Source of the DNA: a virus
DNA: 36,874 nucleotides
Virus record (IMG/VR): IMGVR_UViG_3300025864_000032
Span: 1 to 36,874 of that record
Strand: one strand, 5' to 3'
Both the position numbers and the translations under genes were made by a program. Under the pieces are notes generated by a model that searched no databases, was not told where the DNA came from, and was given only the letters and a program-made list of their open reading frames with translations. Below, piece after piece: positions 1-6,298 of this stretch (positions within the stretch are counted from its first letter, which is position 1; every line of letters begins with the position of its first letter).

Positions 1-203
1 CTTGCCCTTTTTTTAGCTTGACACCATAATTGATATCTTTCATCTTGTTTTCCACCATTTCTTATTCTAGAAGCTAAACCATGAGTTACACAAGAATCAT
101 ATAAGCATTGACGGGAACAATAATGTCTTTTACTTCTTTCAAAATGAATTTTTCCACATTTAGAATTAAATATTTTACCACAGTAATCGCATTTTATTTC
201 CAT
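1..203 (-). CDS. HNH endonuclease, N-terminal part (gene runs off the window start)
   Basis: This reading frame starts at ATG 203 and runs without a stop off base 1. It begins with a small zinc-finger-like segment (CDYCGK at residues 5-10, then a second pair in HYCSRQC), as many phage HNH proteins do. It continues into a basic stretch ending AKKRA. The matching C-terminal half is at the other window end (36661-36874). Joining base 1 to base 36874 keeps the frame. The start lies inside the last codons of the upstream methyltransferase fragment (stop at 194-196), so the two are translationally coupled. The role is inferred from family: a free-standing homing-type nuclease sitting between two halves of a methyltransferase. 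Relatives usually have a longer linker between the two halves than the direct join gives, so a few dozen bases could be missing. Confidence 0.7.
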   Translation of the reverse strand, partial: MEIKCDYCGKIFNSKCGKIHFERSKRHYCSRQCLYDSCVTHGLASRIRNGGKQDERYQLWCQAKKRA

Positions 204-577
204 ATTATTTCACCCTCAATTCCTTGTTTTTCTAATTCATTTTCTATTTGTTTTAATAATGCCTTTCCAATATTTAGAGATTTCGGAAATCCAGATCCGT
301 ATAAATACATCATAGTATCTCTAATTTCCCAACCTGCGTCTTCAATCGCACAGGCTAAGCGGTGAAAGGTACGAGTGCCGCCAAAGGCCATCAGGATTGC
401 CCCTGGCTTGGCAACACGAAGAGCTTCCTTCCAATATATTTTAGAAGGTATTCCATGATCCCAAGCCTTTCCCATAAATTTTATTCCATACGGAGGATCG
501 CAAATCACAGTATCAATACTATTTGAATCTAATTTTTTCATTTCTAAAAGACAATCCCCGTTAATAATTTTAGTCAT
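194..577 (-). CDS. DNA methyltransferase, N-terminal fragment (catalytic motif half)
   Basis: This 127-residue protein is the front half of a beta-class amino-methyltransferase acting on DNA. The catalytic motif IV, DPPYG, is near residue 28, followed by the conserved block GSGFPKSLNIGKA near residue 94 that occurs in phage orphan methyltransferases. It stops just after that point. The S-adenosylmethionine-binding half (motif I, DPFMGSGSTG) is the separate gene at 35532-36659. The HNH gene lies between them when the window is circularised. ATG 577 has a GGAGTG ribosome site and sits below promoter 616-643. It may be a dead remnant, or the two halves may assemble into a working enzyme, as in known two-subunit methyltransferases. 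Confidence 0.8.
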   Translation of the reverse strand: MTKIINGDCLLEMKKLDSNSIDTVICDPPYGIKFMGKAWDHGIPSKIYWKEALRVAKPGAILMAFGGTRTFHRLACAIEDAGWEIRDTMMYLYGSGFPKSLNIGKALLKQIENELEKQGIEGEIIWK

Positions 578-615
578 TTTTCACTCCTGTTATAAGTTTA
601 TAGTCCTACAAAGCT

Positions 616-643
616 ATTATACTCCAAATTTCAAAAATAGCAA
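616..643 (-). promoter_or_regulatory. Promoter for split methyltransferase operon
   Basis: On the minus strand a -35 box TTGCTA (638-643) and a -10 box TATAAT (616-621) are separated by 16 bases, with AATAAC directly upstream of the -35 box. It matches the promoter family seen at the heads of other early operons here. It lies about 40 bases above the start at 577. Confidence 0.75.
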
Positions 644-701
644 GTTATTTGAATTGTCATACAAAAGCAAACGGCTATAAAAAGAAGCCAGTTAGAAGAA
701 A

Positions 702-743
702 CGATCAATTATCGATCAGTTATCGATCAATTATCGATCAATT
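702..743. repeat. Four 11-base tandem repeats (iteron- or operator-like)
   Basis: Four units of CGATCAATTAT follow each other with exact 11-base spacing (starts at 702, 713, 724, 735). The second carries one base change and the last is cut short. Adjacent units create the palindrome ATCGAT. Helical-turn spacing between divergent promoters suggests cooperative binding of a regulator or an initiator. No candidate binding protein is recognised. Confidence 0.75.
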
Positions 744-952
744 CTTACCTTGTTTTAACTCGGTTGCTTGGCGCTAGCAAAGGTTAAAGTAGGGGGGTGG
801 TAGTTTTATATACCCACTTTCAACCCAGCGGCGTTTTTAGAGTTATTCAAAGAAAAAAACTTTTTTTTAATAATATAATGAAGCCTTGCTACCCCCTACC
901 GTGCCTTCATTTTATAGTTGAGGTTTTATGCGGGTTTCCATTTCTTGTAAAA

Positions 953-990
953 AAAATATAGGACATTTGCCTTTGAAAGGGGACTATATA
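953..990 (+). promoter_or_regulatory. Duplicated promoter-like block, copy 1 (candidate phage-sigma promoter)
   Basis: This 38-base block is repeated at 6043-6080 with 34 of 38 bases the same. It has two conserved parts, AAAATATAGGACATTTGCCT and GGGGACTATATA, around a variable 6-base core. The distance between TTGCCT and TATATA (12 bases) does not fit a normal vegetative sigma factor. It stands upstream of the 1388 methyltransferase. I infer that it is read by the phage sigma-like protein at 34457-34912. Confidence 0.5.
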
Positions 991-1132
991 AGTAGAGGAC
1001 TAACAAAAGATTGATCGAACCCTTTGTAAAAGTTCCGGGCTTCAAGAATTTACTTCATACCCTCCTCCTGAGAAATACCCTCGTTGTAGATGATGTCAAA
1101 GACGGGGGTATTTTAATAAGAAGGCGAATAAC

Positions 1133-1160
1133 TTGCTTTTTTTTAGATTTGGTGTATAAT
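1133..1160 (+). promoter_or_regulatory. Host-type promoter for 1388 methyltransferase
   Basis: -35 TTGCTT (1133-1138) and -10 TATAAT (1155-1160) have 16-base spacing. AATAAC lies directly upstream of the -35 and GGTG just before the -10, as in the other members of this promoter family. The leader to the gene is about 220 bases and contains a hairpin at 1288-1304. Confidence 0.7.
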
Positions 1161-1387
1161 GGTTTCAGGCATCCTTTTTTATCTCGGGGGGTAAGGGGGG
1201 TATAAGAGGAAAAGATTAAAAGAATAAGAGATATTAAAGCTTAAAAGATCAAAAAAAAAAGCCTCCTAACTATGTTCTTTTATCAAACCAACTTAAAAAG
1301 TTGGATTAAACAAGCCACTACTCAACTAAGAAAGAAACTTAAAGACTAAGAACTACCTTTTTAATAATTTGAATACTGGAGAATAAA

Positions 1388-1936
1388 ATGGATAAAGTCT
1401 GGGACTATAAAAGTAAACCTGTTGATAATTTAGCTACCCAAGTTGCTAAAAATAAGGATATCGTAATGACAGATCCTTTAATGGCAAAACTTTTAATAGA
1501 TAAATATACCTTGCTTAAAAAAGGGGATGTGGTTGTTGATCCAGCAAAAGGCACCGGCGCTTTTTATGATAACCTTCCGTGCTTTGTAAAAAAATGTTTT
1601 TTTGAGATAAATGAAGGAAAAGATTATTTGACTTCTAATCAACCTTGTGATATAACGTTGTCTAATCCGCCTTTTGTTCCCAGAAAGTTATTTTGGCAAT
1701 TCCAACAAAAGGCAATGGCAACTACAAAGCGAGAAATCTACTGGTTAATAAATATAGCTTCCTTAAATGTTTTTACTTGTAATAGAATAGAGGAAATGAA
1801 TAGCAAAAAATGGTATATCAATTCCTTTGTGGTAGTCCAAGACAAGCGCTGGTTTGGTCGTTATGTTTGGGTGCGCTTTACTCATAAAGATAAAGGAGTT
1901 TTCAAATATAATAAAAAAATGTTTGGAAACCCTTAA
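1388..1936 (+). CDS. Small adenine-type DNA methyltransferase
   Basis: This 182-residue protein has motif I near residue 55 (VVDPAKGTGAF) followed by catalytic motif IV near residue 92 (SNPPF). The order I then IV and the NPPF form point to the gamma/alpha-like adenine-N6 group, unlike the two beta-class enzymes elsewhere in the window. It is short, with no obvious separate target-recognition domain, so it may be a minimal phage enzyme that protects or marks phage DNA. ATG 1388 follows a GGAG ribosome site. It is alone in its transcript, below two different promoter types (953-990 and 1133-1160). Target sequence and activity cannot be read from the sequence. Confidence 0.75.
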   Translation: MDKVWDYKSKPVDNLATQVAKNKDIVMTDPLMAKLLIDKYTLLKKGDVVVDPAKGTGAFYDNLPCFVKKCFFEINEGKDYLTSNQPCDITLSNPPFVPRKLFWQFQQKAMATTKREIYWLINIASLNVFTCNRIEEMNSKKWYINSFVVVQDKRWFGRYVWVRFTHKDKGVFKYNKKMFGNP

Positions 1937-2181
1937 AAAAAACTTTTTTTTTCTTAAAACCCGCCTTAAACCCGCCAAAAAATCGTTTTTTTACAACTTT
2001 ACAGCCTTTTGCCTGACACCCCTTGCCTTCTTGTTGCCCCTGTCCTTTTGTTAGGAGGGCTTTTAGGTCTTAATTCTTAATGAATTTAAGGTTAGAAAAG
2101 CTTTATAGTACTTATACTTATAATACCTATACCTTTTATAACTATTTACTTCCCTAACATAACTTCCCTAACCTACTTAGC

Positions 2182-2210
2182 CCCCAGAGAATATCTTACG
2201 GGGTTTTTTC
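2182..2210 (+). terminator. Weak possible terminator after 1388 methyltransferase
   Basis: CCCC and GGGG can pair around a 15-base loop containing AGA/TCT, followed by TTTTTT and further T-rich sequence. The stem is short, so this is only a possible rho-independent terminator. Confidence 0.3.
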
Positions 2211-3189
2211 TTTTTTTTCTTTTTCAACCTTGGCTAATTTGTCTTAAAACTTTCTTGATAAAAAGCCTGAAAACCCGCATTAACACTACATATTATAGGC
2301 TCTCGTCTGCCCGAGCGGGCTTTGCGAGGGCAAGGAATTCCTCGCCGCCAAAACCAGCGGCTTATTATCAAAATATATATTTTATGCTTAAAAAACCTAC
2401 TATTCATGCCTCTTTTCAGTTTTACCCCTCCAAAAACTTACCCCGGGGGGGATCTATACCCCCTTCTACGAATTTGGGGCTTTTTTTCTCCCTAAATAAA
2501 CCGCTGGAAAGGCTAAAACCCCTATATTTTGGTTATTTGTCAAGTATATTTGTGCTGTTTTAATAAATTATTTCAGGTTTTTAACCCTAGCAAATATTAA
2601 AAGGTTAGTTTAGTTAGGAATAATCGACAGTTTCAGGTTTTTGAAAGTTGGCTCGCTGCGGGGGGAATATATGCCTTGTCAAGGTAATTATTTAATTATT
2701 TACTACATAAATTGCTTACTTAATTGGAAAAAACAGGAGACCTTTAGAAAATTATAGGGAAAAATATTCCTGCCGAACCGGCCAGGAAGCATTGGCACTT
2801 TTGGTAGTCTCTGGGGCAGGAAAAACCCCTCTTTTCCTCTCTTTTCCTAAAACCTGTACCGCTTGTATTCATCATAGTTCCACAGAACGAAGGCCCGGCC
2901 TAGCGGTCGATCAACTATTGAGGATCCATCATAGTTTTCGGGATCGCTTGTGTTTAAGCCCCTCTTCAAAAACCCTTTTTATTTCGGACTCCGAAGTAAA
3001 AATATAATTCGGATCCCGTAGTATAAATTTTTTAATTCTTTTATAGAAAACCCTAAATTCTTAAAAGCTATTTGCACTTTTACCGCTTTATTTTTTGCTA
3101 AAATTCGGGCTTTTTTTATAGTTAATTTTTTATTTGCTGGGCGCTAAAAAATACCCCGCTAAAAAAATACCCTATAAATACCCGAAGGG

Positions 3190-3217
3190 ATTATATACCA
3201 AAAAAACAAAAATGCAA
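3190..3217 (-). promoter_or_regulatory. Orphan leftward promoter
   Basis: On the minus strand TTGCAT (3212-3217) and TATAAT (3190-3195) are 16 bases apart, with AACTTGC and GGTATATAAT context identical to the promoters of the real operons. No gene lies downstream on this strand before 1388, so it may make an untranslated or antisense RNA. Confidence 0.55.
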
Positions 3218-3395
3218 GTTTTGAGAAAACAAAAAAAAACTTTTTTTTTAGGTATATATTATAGGGCTATTTGCTGGGGCTAAAAACTAGGGGCTGGAAT
3301 TATAAGGGGCTAGCTATAATATCTAGGCCACGGGGCTATAAAGGGGTTATTTGCTAAAAGGGATCCCTTGTTTTTATACGGTATAGCGCCGTAAC

Positions 3396-3423
3396 TTGAC
3401 AAAATAATTATAGCTATTATAAT
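3396..3423 (+). promoter_or_regulatory. Strong host-type promoter
   Basis: Consensus -35 TTGACA (3396-3401) and -10 TATAAT (3418-3423) have 16-base spacing. It points toward the small gene cluster at 3626-4167. Confidence 0.7.
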
Positions 3424-3462
3424 AAGGTTATAGCAAAGTTAAAACAAAAAACAAAAAATAAC

Positions 3463-3489
3463 TTGCTATTTGAAAATAACAACTATAAT
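3463..3489 (+). promoter_or_regulatory. Second promoter for small gene cluster
   Basis: -35 TTGCTA (3463-3468) preceded by AATAAC, and -10 TATAAT (3484-3489), spacing 15. It is the same family as the other early promoters and sits 67 bases after the first one, in tandem. Confidence 0.6.
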
Positions 3490-3625
3490 ATATATAACAA
3501 GATATTTGGAGGCGCTAAAAAATAACAAAAAAACTAAATACATAGGGGGCGGAGAAGGTACGGGAAAGAATACCGGCTAGGTATAAACTAGCGGTTACAA
3601 AATTTTAAGGCTTAGGAGGCCAAAA

Positions 3626-3844
3626 ATGAAAACTAACAAAATAAAAGATAATACCGGGGCGGCTATTGTTAATAAAGGTAACATGTTGACGGGGGAAGAA
3701 AAGGACTTCGTTTTAAGTTTTTTATACGAAAGCCTAGAAAACGAGGAGAATCAGCCCGGGAGTTTTAAAAATAGCGAGGCTATACGGATATATACTAAAG
3801 TTTTCCTTTTAATTGGAAAACTAACCACTAGTACCGAAGGTTAA
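3626..3844 (+). CDS. Small hypothetical protein (72 aa)
   Basis: I do not recognise this protein. ATG 3626 has an excellent ribosome site (TTAGGAGGCC, 8 bases upstream). The protein is soluble and mildly acidic, with a helical central part (GEEKDFVLSFLYESLENEE) and no cysteine motif or membrane segment. It is the first of three tiny genes driven by tandem early promoters at 3396 and 3463 and closed by the terminator at 4181. Position and size suggest an early host-takeover or regulatory protein, but nothing in the sequence shows a function. Confidence 0.65.
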   Translation: MKTNKIKDNTGAAIVNKGNMLTGEEKDFVLSFLYESLENEENQPGSFKNSEAIRIYTKVFLLIGKLTTSTEG

Positions 3845-3854
3845 GGGGGCTATA

Positions 3855-3941
3855 ATGGAAAATATAGAATGGGGCGTTACGGCTATTATTTTTATGGCGT
3901 TAATTTTAGGTACTATAATTTTTATAGCTATTTTAATTTAA
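3855..3941 (+). CDS. Tiny single-pass membrane peptide (28 aa)
   Basis: ATG 3855 follows TAAGGGGGC, a ribosome site of the same form as that of the next gene. The peptide is almost entirely one hydrophobic segment: a short acidic start (MENIEW) and then about 20 residues rich in Ile, Leu, Phe and Ala to the end. It lies 10 bases after the previous gene and 10 before the next, in one tight cluster. A membrane-acting early peptide is the simplest reading. No family is recognised. Confidence 0.6.
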   Translation: MENIEWGVTAIIFMALILGTIIFIAILI

Positions 3942-3951
3942 GGGGGCACTT

Positions 3952-4167
3952 ATGGACGCAAGGGAAGAACTAAGGGATCAATTATGGAGAGAAGAGAAGA
4001 AGGCAGAGGAAGCAAGACAGGACGCAGAGGACGAGGCAAGGGCAGAGAAGAAGTTTAATAGGGACGCAATGCGGGCCAAGTGCGGACTGTTCCAAGTTAG
4101 AGATTGGGACAACTACCAAGAGGCAGGGCAGGAAGGGAAGGAGGCGGAACAAGAGGCGAGGGACTAA
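3952..4167 (+). CDS. Highly charged helical protein (71 aa)
   Basis: The protein is dominated by Glu, Lys, Arg, Asp and Ala, with a predicted continuous helix or coiled coil through residues 1-42 and again from about 55 to the end. In between is a short WDNY stretch and one cysteine. ATG 3952 has the ribosome site AAGGGGGC. It is the last gene before the terminator at 4181-4210. Such charged small early proteins can bind nucleic acid or host enzymes, but no known family is recognised. Confidence 0.6.
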   Translation: MDAREELRDQLWREEKKAEEARQDAEDEARAEKKFNRDAMRAKCGLFQVRDWDNYQEAGQEGKEAEQEARD

Positions 4168-4180
4168 ATAGGGGATCACG

Positions 4181-4210
4181 GCGGGGGGCCAATAACCCCC
4201 CGCTATTTTT
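4181..4210 (+). terminator. Rho-independent terminator
   Basis: Perfect stem GCGGGGGG (4181-4188) with CCCCCCGC (4196-4203), a 7-base loop, then TATTTTTAT. It closes the 3626-4167 cluster. Confidence 0.85.
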
Positions 4211-4324
4211 ATAAACTTTTATAAACTACGGGCTAAAAGGTTATAAGGGCGGCGTATAGTACCCCCTTTGCTTTGCGATAGCTGGGGTTAAGGTATAGGG
4301 GCGGCGTTATTATAACCCCCTGGT

Positions 4325-4363
4325 TAATTAAACAATTAAACAATAAAACAATTAAACAATTAA
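4325..4363. repeat. Short tandem AATTAAAC repeats
   Basis: The octamer AATTAAAC and close variants are repeated four to five times in 39 bases, just before a G-run and the A/T-only segment. Confidence 0.6.
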
Positions 4364-4458
4364 GGGGGCGGGGAGTTAAAAAAAATTTTAATAAAAGATT
4401 AAAACAATTAAAAAAATAATAAAAAATAGTTATAAAAAAATTAATAATAAAAAAAAGT

Positions 4459-4500
4459 TATTTGCACTTTTGAAAAAAGGTATTTGCACTTTTGAAAAAA
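4459..4500. repeat. Direct repeat TATTTGCACTTTTGAAAAAA, two copies
   Basis: Two exact 20-base copies (4459-4478 and 4481-4500) have a 22-base period. The core TATTTGCACTTTT occurs a third time near 3069. A regulator or initiator site is possible. Confidence 0.7.
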
Positions 4501-4611
4501 AGTTAGGGGCTTCCCCAATTTTTGTTTTTTTGCTAGTATCTACTGGTCCCAAAATAAATTTTGTAAGGTTTCCTATAATTTGCTTTCTTTTCTAATTGGG
4601 CTTTTAATAAC

Positions 4612-4639
4612 TTGCTTTTTTTCTTTTTTGGTATATACT
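4612..4639 (+). promoter_or_regulatory. Early promoter for SprT-like operon
   Basis: -35 TTGCTT (4612-4617) preceded by AATAAC, and -10 TATACT (4634-4639) preceded by GGTA, spacing 16. It lies 50 bases above ATG 4689. Confidence 0.7.
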
Positions 4640-4688
4640 ATGGTTAGAGTTGTAATTTAACTCAAATTAAACGCTTAGGAGGCGGGAA

Positions 4689-5030
4689 ATGAAGGCAACT
4701 GAAGCAGAACTAACCGCTATTGCTAATGCTTTATGTGATAAATATGGTTATGAACATGTAGAGGTAACTTATAATCCTCATTTAAGAAGAGTAATCTCAA
4801 ATTGTGATTATGCCAAACACCATATCTCTATTGCTACTAAATATGTTCTTGAAAATAATAAATGGTTTTTAATTAGAGTTTTGAAACACGAAATCGCTCA
4901 TCTAAAATATCACACCCACGATAAAGCTTTTGAAAAAGCGTGCAACCGTATGGGTATTATAGGTGGCCCTTATATACAAAAGCCTTTTCGTAGTCCTAAT
5001 AATAACTGGGAGGTTCCAAATGAAAACTAA
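4689..5030 (+). CDS. SprT-like zinc metalloprotease (113 aa)
   Basis: A compact SprT-type domain. The zinc-binding HEIAH is at residues 67-71 and is followed by HTHDKAF, whose histidine (residue 77) is the likely third ligand. Bacterial SprT and eukaryotic Spartan share this arrangement. Spartan cuts proteins crosslinked to DNA, and the bacterial role is less clear. The phage protein has no obvious zinc-ribbon tail. ATG 4689 follows TTAGGAGGCGGG. It leads a four-gene unit with overlapping or touching ends (to 5886) under promoter 4612-4639. A function in DNA-associated protein turnover during infection is inferred from the family. Confidence 0.75.
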   Translation: MKATEAELTAIANALCDKYGYEHVEVTYNPHLRRVISNCDYAKHHISIATKYVLENNKWFLIRVLKHEIAHLKYHTHDKAFEKACNRMGIIGGPYIQKPFRSPNNNWEVPNEN

Positions 5031-5214
5031 TACTAGAATAACTGCCTTACGCTTAGGTAGTCCTTATATGCTAACTCATCAAGATATTGAAGAACAAATT
5101 AAAGAAGCGGCTTTTACCCCTTTTGAAAGATCTATGCTTGCCTATAACCTTTTAGAAACCTTTACTGTTGTCCGGGTTCTTAGCTATGATAATAGCACTT
5201 GGAATCTAAAATGA
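5020..5214 (+). CDS. Small hypothetical protein (64 aa)
   Basis: I chose ATG 5020, which has a GGGAGG site 6 bases upstream, over a longer upstream frame. That longer frame would begin inside the SprT gene with an implausible hydrophobic leader. The gene overlaps the SprT end by 11 bases and the next start by 4 (ATGA), so translation is coupled. The protein is soluble with a helical middle (THQDIEEQIKEAAFTPFER). No family is recognised. Confidence 0.6.
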   Translation: MKTNTRITALRLGSPYMLTHQDIEEQIKEAAFTPFERSMLAYNLLETFTVVRVLSYDNSTWNLK

Positions 5215-5477
5215 ATAAACAACTAGACCAGCCTACGGCGGAAGCGCTTTATAATAAGTATATGAGTATAAATGCTTGGCAACTTTGTGTAAAGAACAAA
5301 ATTACTGACTATAAAGAAATGACAAGACTTATGACTTTAGTCTATGAAGCCGGAGAAAGAGCAGGAAAAGGACTCGAACATAAACTTATCTGGGATCTTT
5401 TAGAAGCCTCTTGTTGCCATCCTATTGACGGGGACAAATTAAAAGCGGAAACCTCCCCTAAGGAAAAAAATGGATAA
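5211..5477 (+). CDS. Hypothetical helical protein (88 aa)
   Basis: ATG 5211 overlaps the previous stop in an ATGA junction, which decides this start over an in-frame ATG 12 bases earlier. The protein is alpha-helical, with two cysteines in a CCHP stretch near its end and an acidic-basic tail. The next gene begins inside its last codons. No family is recognised. Its place in a coupled unit with a SprT-like protease suggests an early function. Confidence 0.6.
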   Translation: MNKQLDQPTAEALYNKYMSINAWQLCVKNKITDYKEMTRLMTLVYEAGERAGKGLEHKLIWDLLEASCCHPIDGDKLKAETSPKEKNG

Positions 5478-5886
5478 TACTAATTATACTTTCATATTTT
5501 TTTATCGCCACAAAAAAGTTGGGAGTTGGCCTTCTATAAGCACTAGTGTTGTAAAAGAATATTACGCGCCTATTCTAAAAAATATACAATTCGAGTTTAA
5601 GTCAGATTATAGCCTTTTGTATGAACCGGCTACAAAGCGTCTTAGTGGTTTAGAAATAACTAGTTTTTATTCAAAACCCTTATTGGCTATTACTAAAAAT
5701 TATTCTAAAATTTATTTTTATTTGAAAGAAACCGCTGAATTTTTTAGTTTAGATAAATTTACAACAAGTGGTAATATAAGAGAACCTTATTATCTCAATG
5801 AAATAAAACTAAAAGTTGTAGAAAAGCCTACCCAACGCCTGCTTTTCCGCCGTTATCGTTCCCTGCTTCTCTTGGAGGCTTTATAA
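5470..5886 (+). CDS. Hypothetical protein (138 aa)
   Basis: ATG 5470 lies within the last codons of the previous gene, with AAGGAAAA just upstream. The protein is rich in Tyr, Phe and Lys and looks like a mixed beta-strand fold, ending in a basic-hydrophobic tail (RLLFRRYRSLLLLEAL). No membrane segment or catalytic motif stands out. It is the last gene before the terminator at 5947. I do not recognise a family. Confidence 0.6.
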   Translation: MDNTNYTFIFFYRHKKVGSWPSISTSVVKEYYAPILKNIQFEFKSDYSLLYEPATKRLSGLEITSFYSKPLLAITKNYSKIYFYLKETAEFFSLDKFTTSGNIREPYYLNEIKLKVVEKPTQRLLFRRYRSLLLLEAL

Positions 5887-5946
5887 CCCCCTTAATTGCC
5901 CCGTTGCTTGCCCTTGGCTGAACTAAAAGCCATCCCCCCTTATATT

Positions 5947-5988
5947 TCCCCTACTCGACTCCTTAACCTTCGTGTAGGGGACTTTTTT
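5947..5988 (+). terminator. Rho-independent terminator after early rightward operon
   Basis: Stem TCCCCTAC (5947-5954) with GTAGGGGA (5974-5981), a 19-base loop, then a run of six T. It separates the SprT operon from the tRNA and structural operon. Confidence 0.75.
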
Positions 5989-6042
5989 ACCTTCGGAGAT
6001 ACTTTTAAGGCATTTTAGGGCATTTGTAAGCGTTTTTTAGGC

Positions 6043-6080
6043 AAAATATAGGACATTTGCCTCAAACAGGGGACTATATA
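6043..6080 (+). promoter_or_regulatory. Duplicated promoter-like block, copy 2 (candidate late promoter)
   Basis: Same 38-base block as 953-990 (34 identities), placed directly after the terminator at 5988 and before the tRNAs and about 18 kb of structural and lysis genes. No other promoter candidate of that strength was noticed before the terminase genes. This makes it the best candidate for the late promoter. It is followed by a perfect hairpin TAAAGTT/AACTTTA (6121-6141). Confidence 0.6.
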
Positions 6081-6224
6081 TATATGGGGTAGGAATAATC
6101 TGAAGTAAATGACTTCTAAGTAAAGTTCTCGCCAAACTTTATTAAGCTTAGAAAAACTTTTCAGTTATTGGAGTTGAGCATACTTAAGCTTTTAAGCTGG
6201 CAACCAACCTTACCCTAAATTAAT

Positions 6225-6298
6225 TTCCTTGTCGTCCAAAGGCAGGACAAAAGCCTTTGAAGCTTTCAATTGAGGTTCGAATCCTTACAAGGAAGCCA
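6225..6298 (+). tRNA. tRNA-Gln (anticodon TTG)
   Basis: Full cloverleaf. The acceptor TTCCTTG pairs with CAAGGAA and the D stem is GTCC/GGAC. The anticodon stem AAAGC/GCTTT closes the loop CTTTGAA, which holds TTG. The T arm TGAGG-TTCGAAT-CCTTA follows, then discriminator G and an encoded CCA. It is the first gene after the candidate late promoter. Confidence 0.93.

Larger units (their letters stand above)
578..1387. other. Divergent control region between leftward and rightward transcripts
   Basis: No convincing gene is present in this 810-base stretch. It holds the leftward promoter (616-643), an 11-base direct repeat array (702-743), a sigma-factor-type promoter block (953-990) and a host-type rightward promoter (1133-1160). 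It also has an inverted repeat AATGAAG/CTTCATT (877-883 with 905-911) and a perfect hairpin CCAACTT/AAGTTGG (1288-1304) in the leader of the next gene. An A-run followed by C and a T-run lies near 851-868, and similar elements recur near 1936-1960 and 3230-3250. A 25-codon open frame from ATG 1272 overlaps the hairpin but has no ribosome site, so I do not call it. Confidence 0.6.
1937..3625. other. Long AT-rich region without recognised genes
   Basis: About 1.7 kb with no supported gene. It includes an A-run/C/T-run element right after the methyltransferase, a GC-richer patch at 2300-2360 with a perfect stem GCGAGG/CCTCGC (2324-2329 with 2340-2345), and a duplicated TTTCAGGTTTTT (about 2572 and 2632). 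GGCGCTAAAAAATA occurs at about 3140 and 3511. It also holds an orphan leftward promoter (3190-3217), two rightward promoters (3396-3423, 3463-3489) and a leader hairpin CCGGCTAG/CTAGCGG (3573-3594). Open frames here lack ribosome sites and look random. Control, packaging or replication functions are possible. Confidence 0.55.
4211..4688. other. Repeat-rich, very AT-rich gap; origin candidate
   Basis: No gene is seen. The stretch combines short direct repeats (4325-4363), a nearly pure A/T segment (about 4376-4456), a 20-base direct repeat (4459-4500) and a promoter (4612-4639). Repeats beside an easily melted segment are typical of replication origins. That is an inference from layout only, since no initiator gene was recognised. 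Confidence 0.4.

Noticed and set aside
1-577. Group I intron or intein interrupting the methyltransferase
   Set aside because: The HNH frame overlaps the N-half stop and ends one base before the C-half start, which has its own ribosome site. There is no room for intron structure and no continuous frame for an intein.
2255-2563. Plus-strand frame in the gene-poor region
   Set aside because: No ribosome site and a random-looking composition over stems and A/T runs.
2792-3007. Plus-strand frame containing GAGKT-like residues
   Set aside because: TTG start without a ribosome site. The apparent nucleotide-binding motif lacks any P-loop protein context.
4963-5214. Longer version of the 5020 gene
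   Set aside because: The extra residues lie inside the SprT-like gene in another frame, and the GGGAGG site marks ATG 5020.
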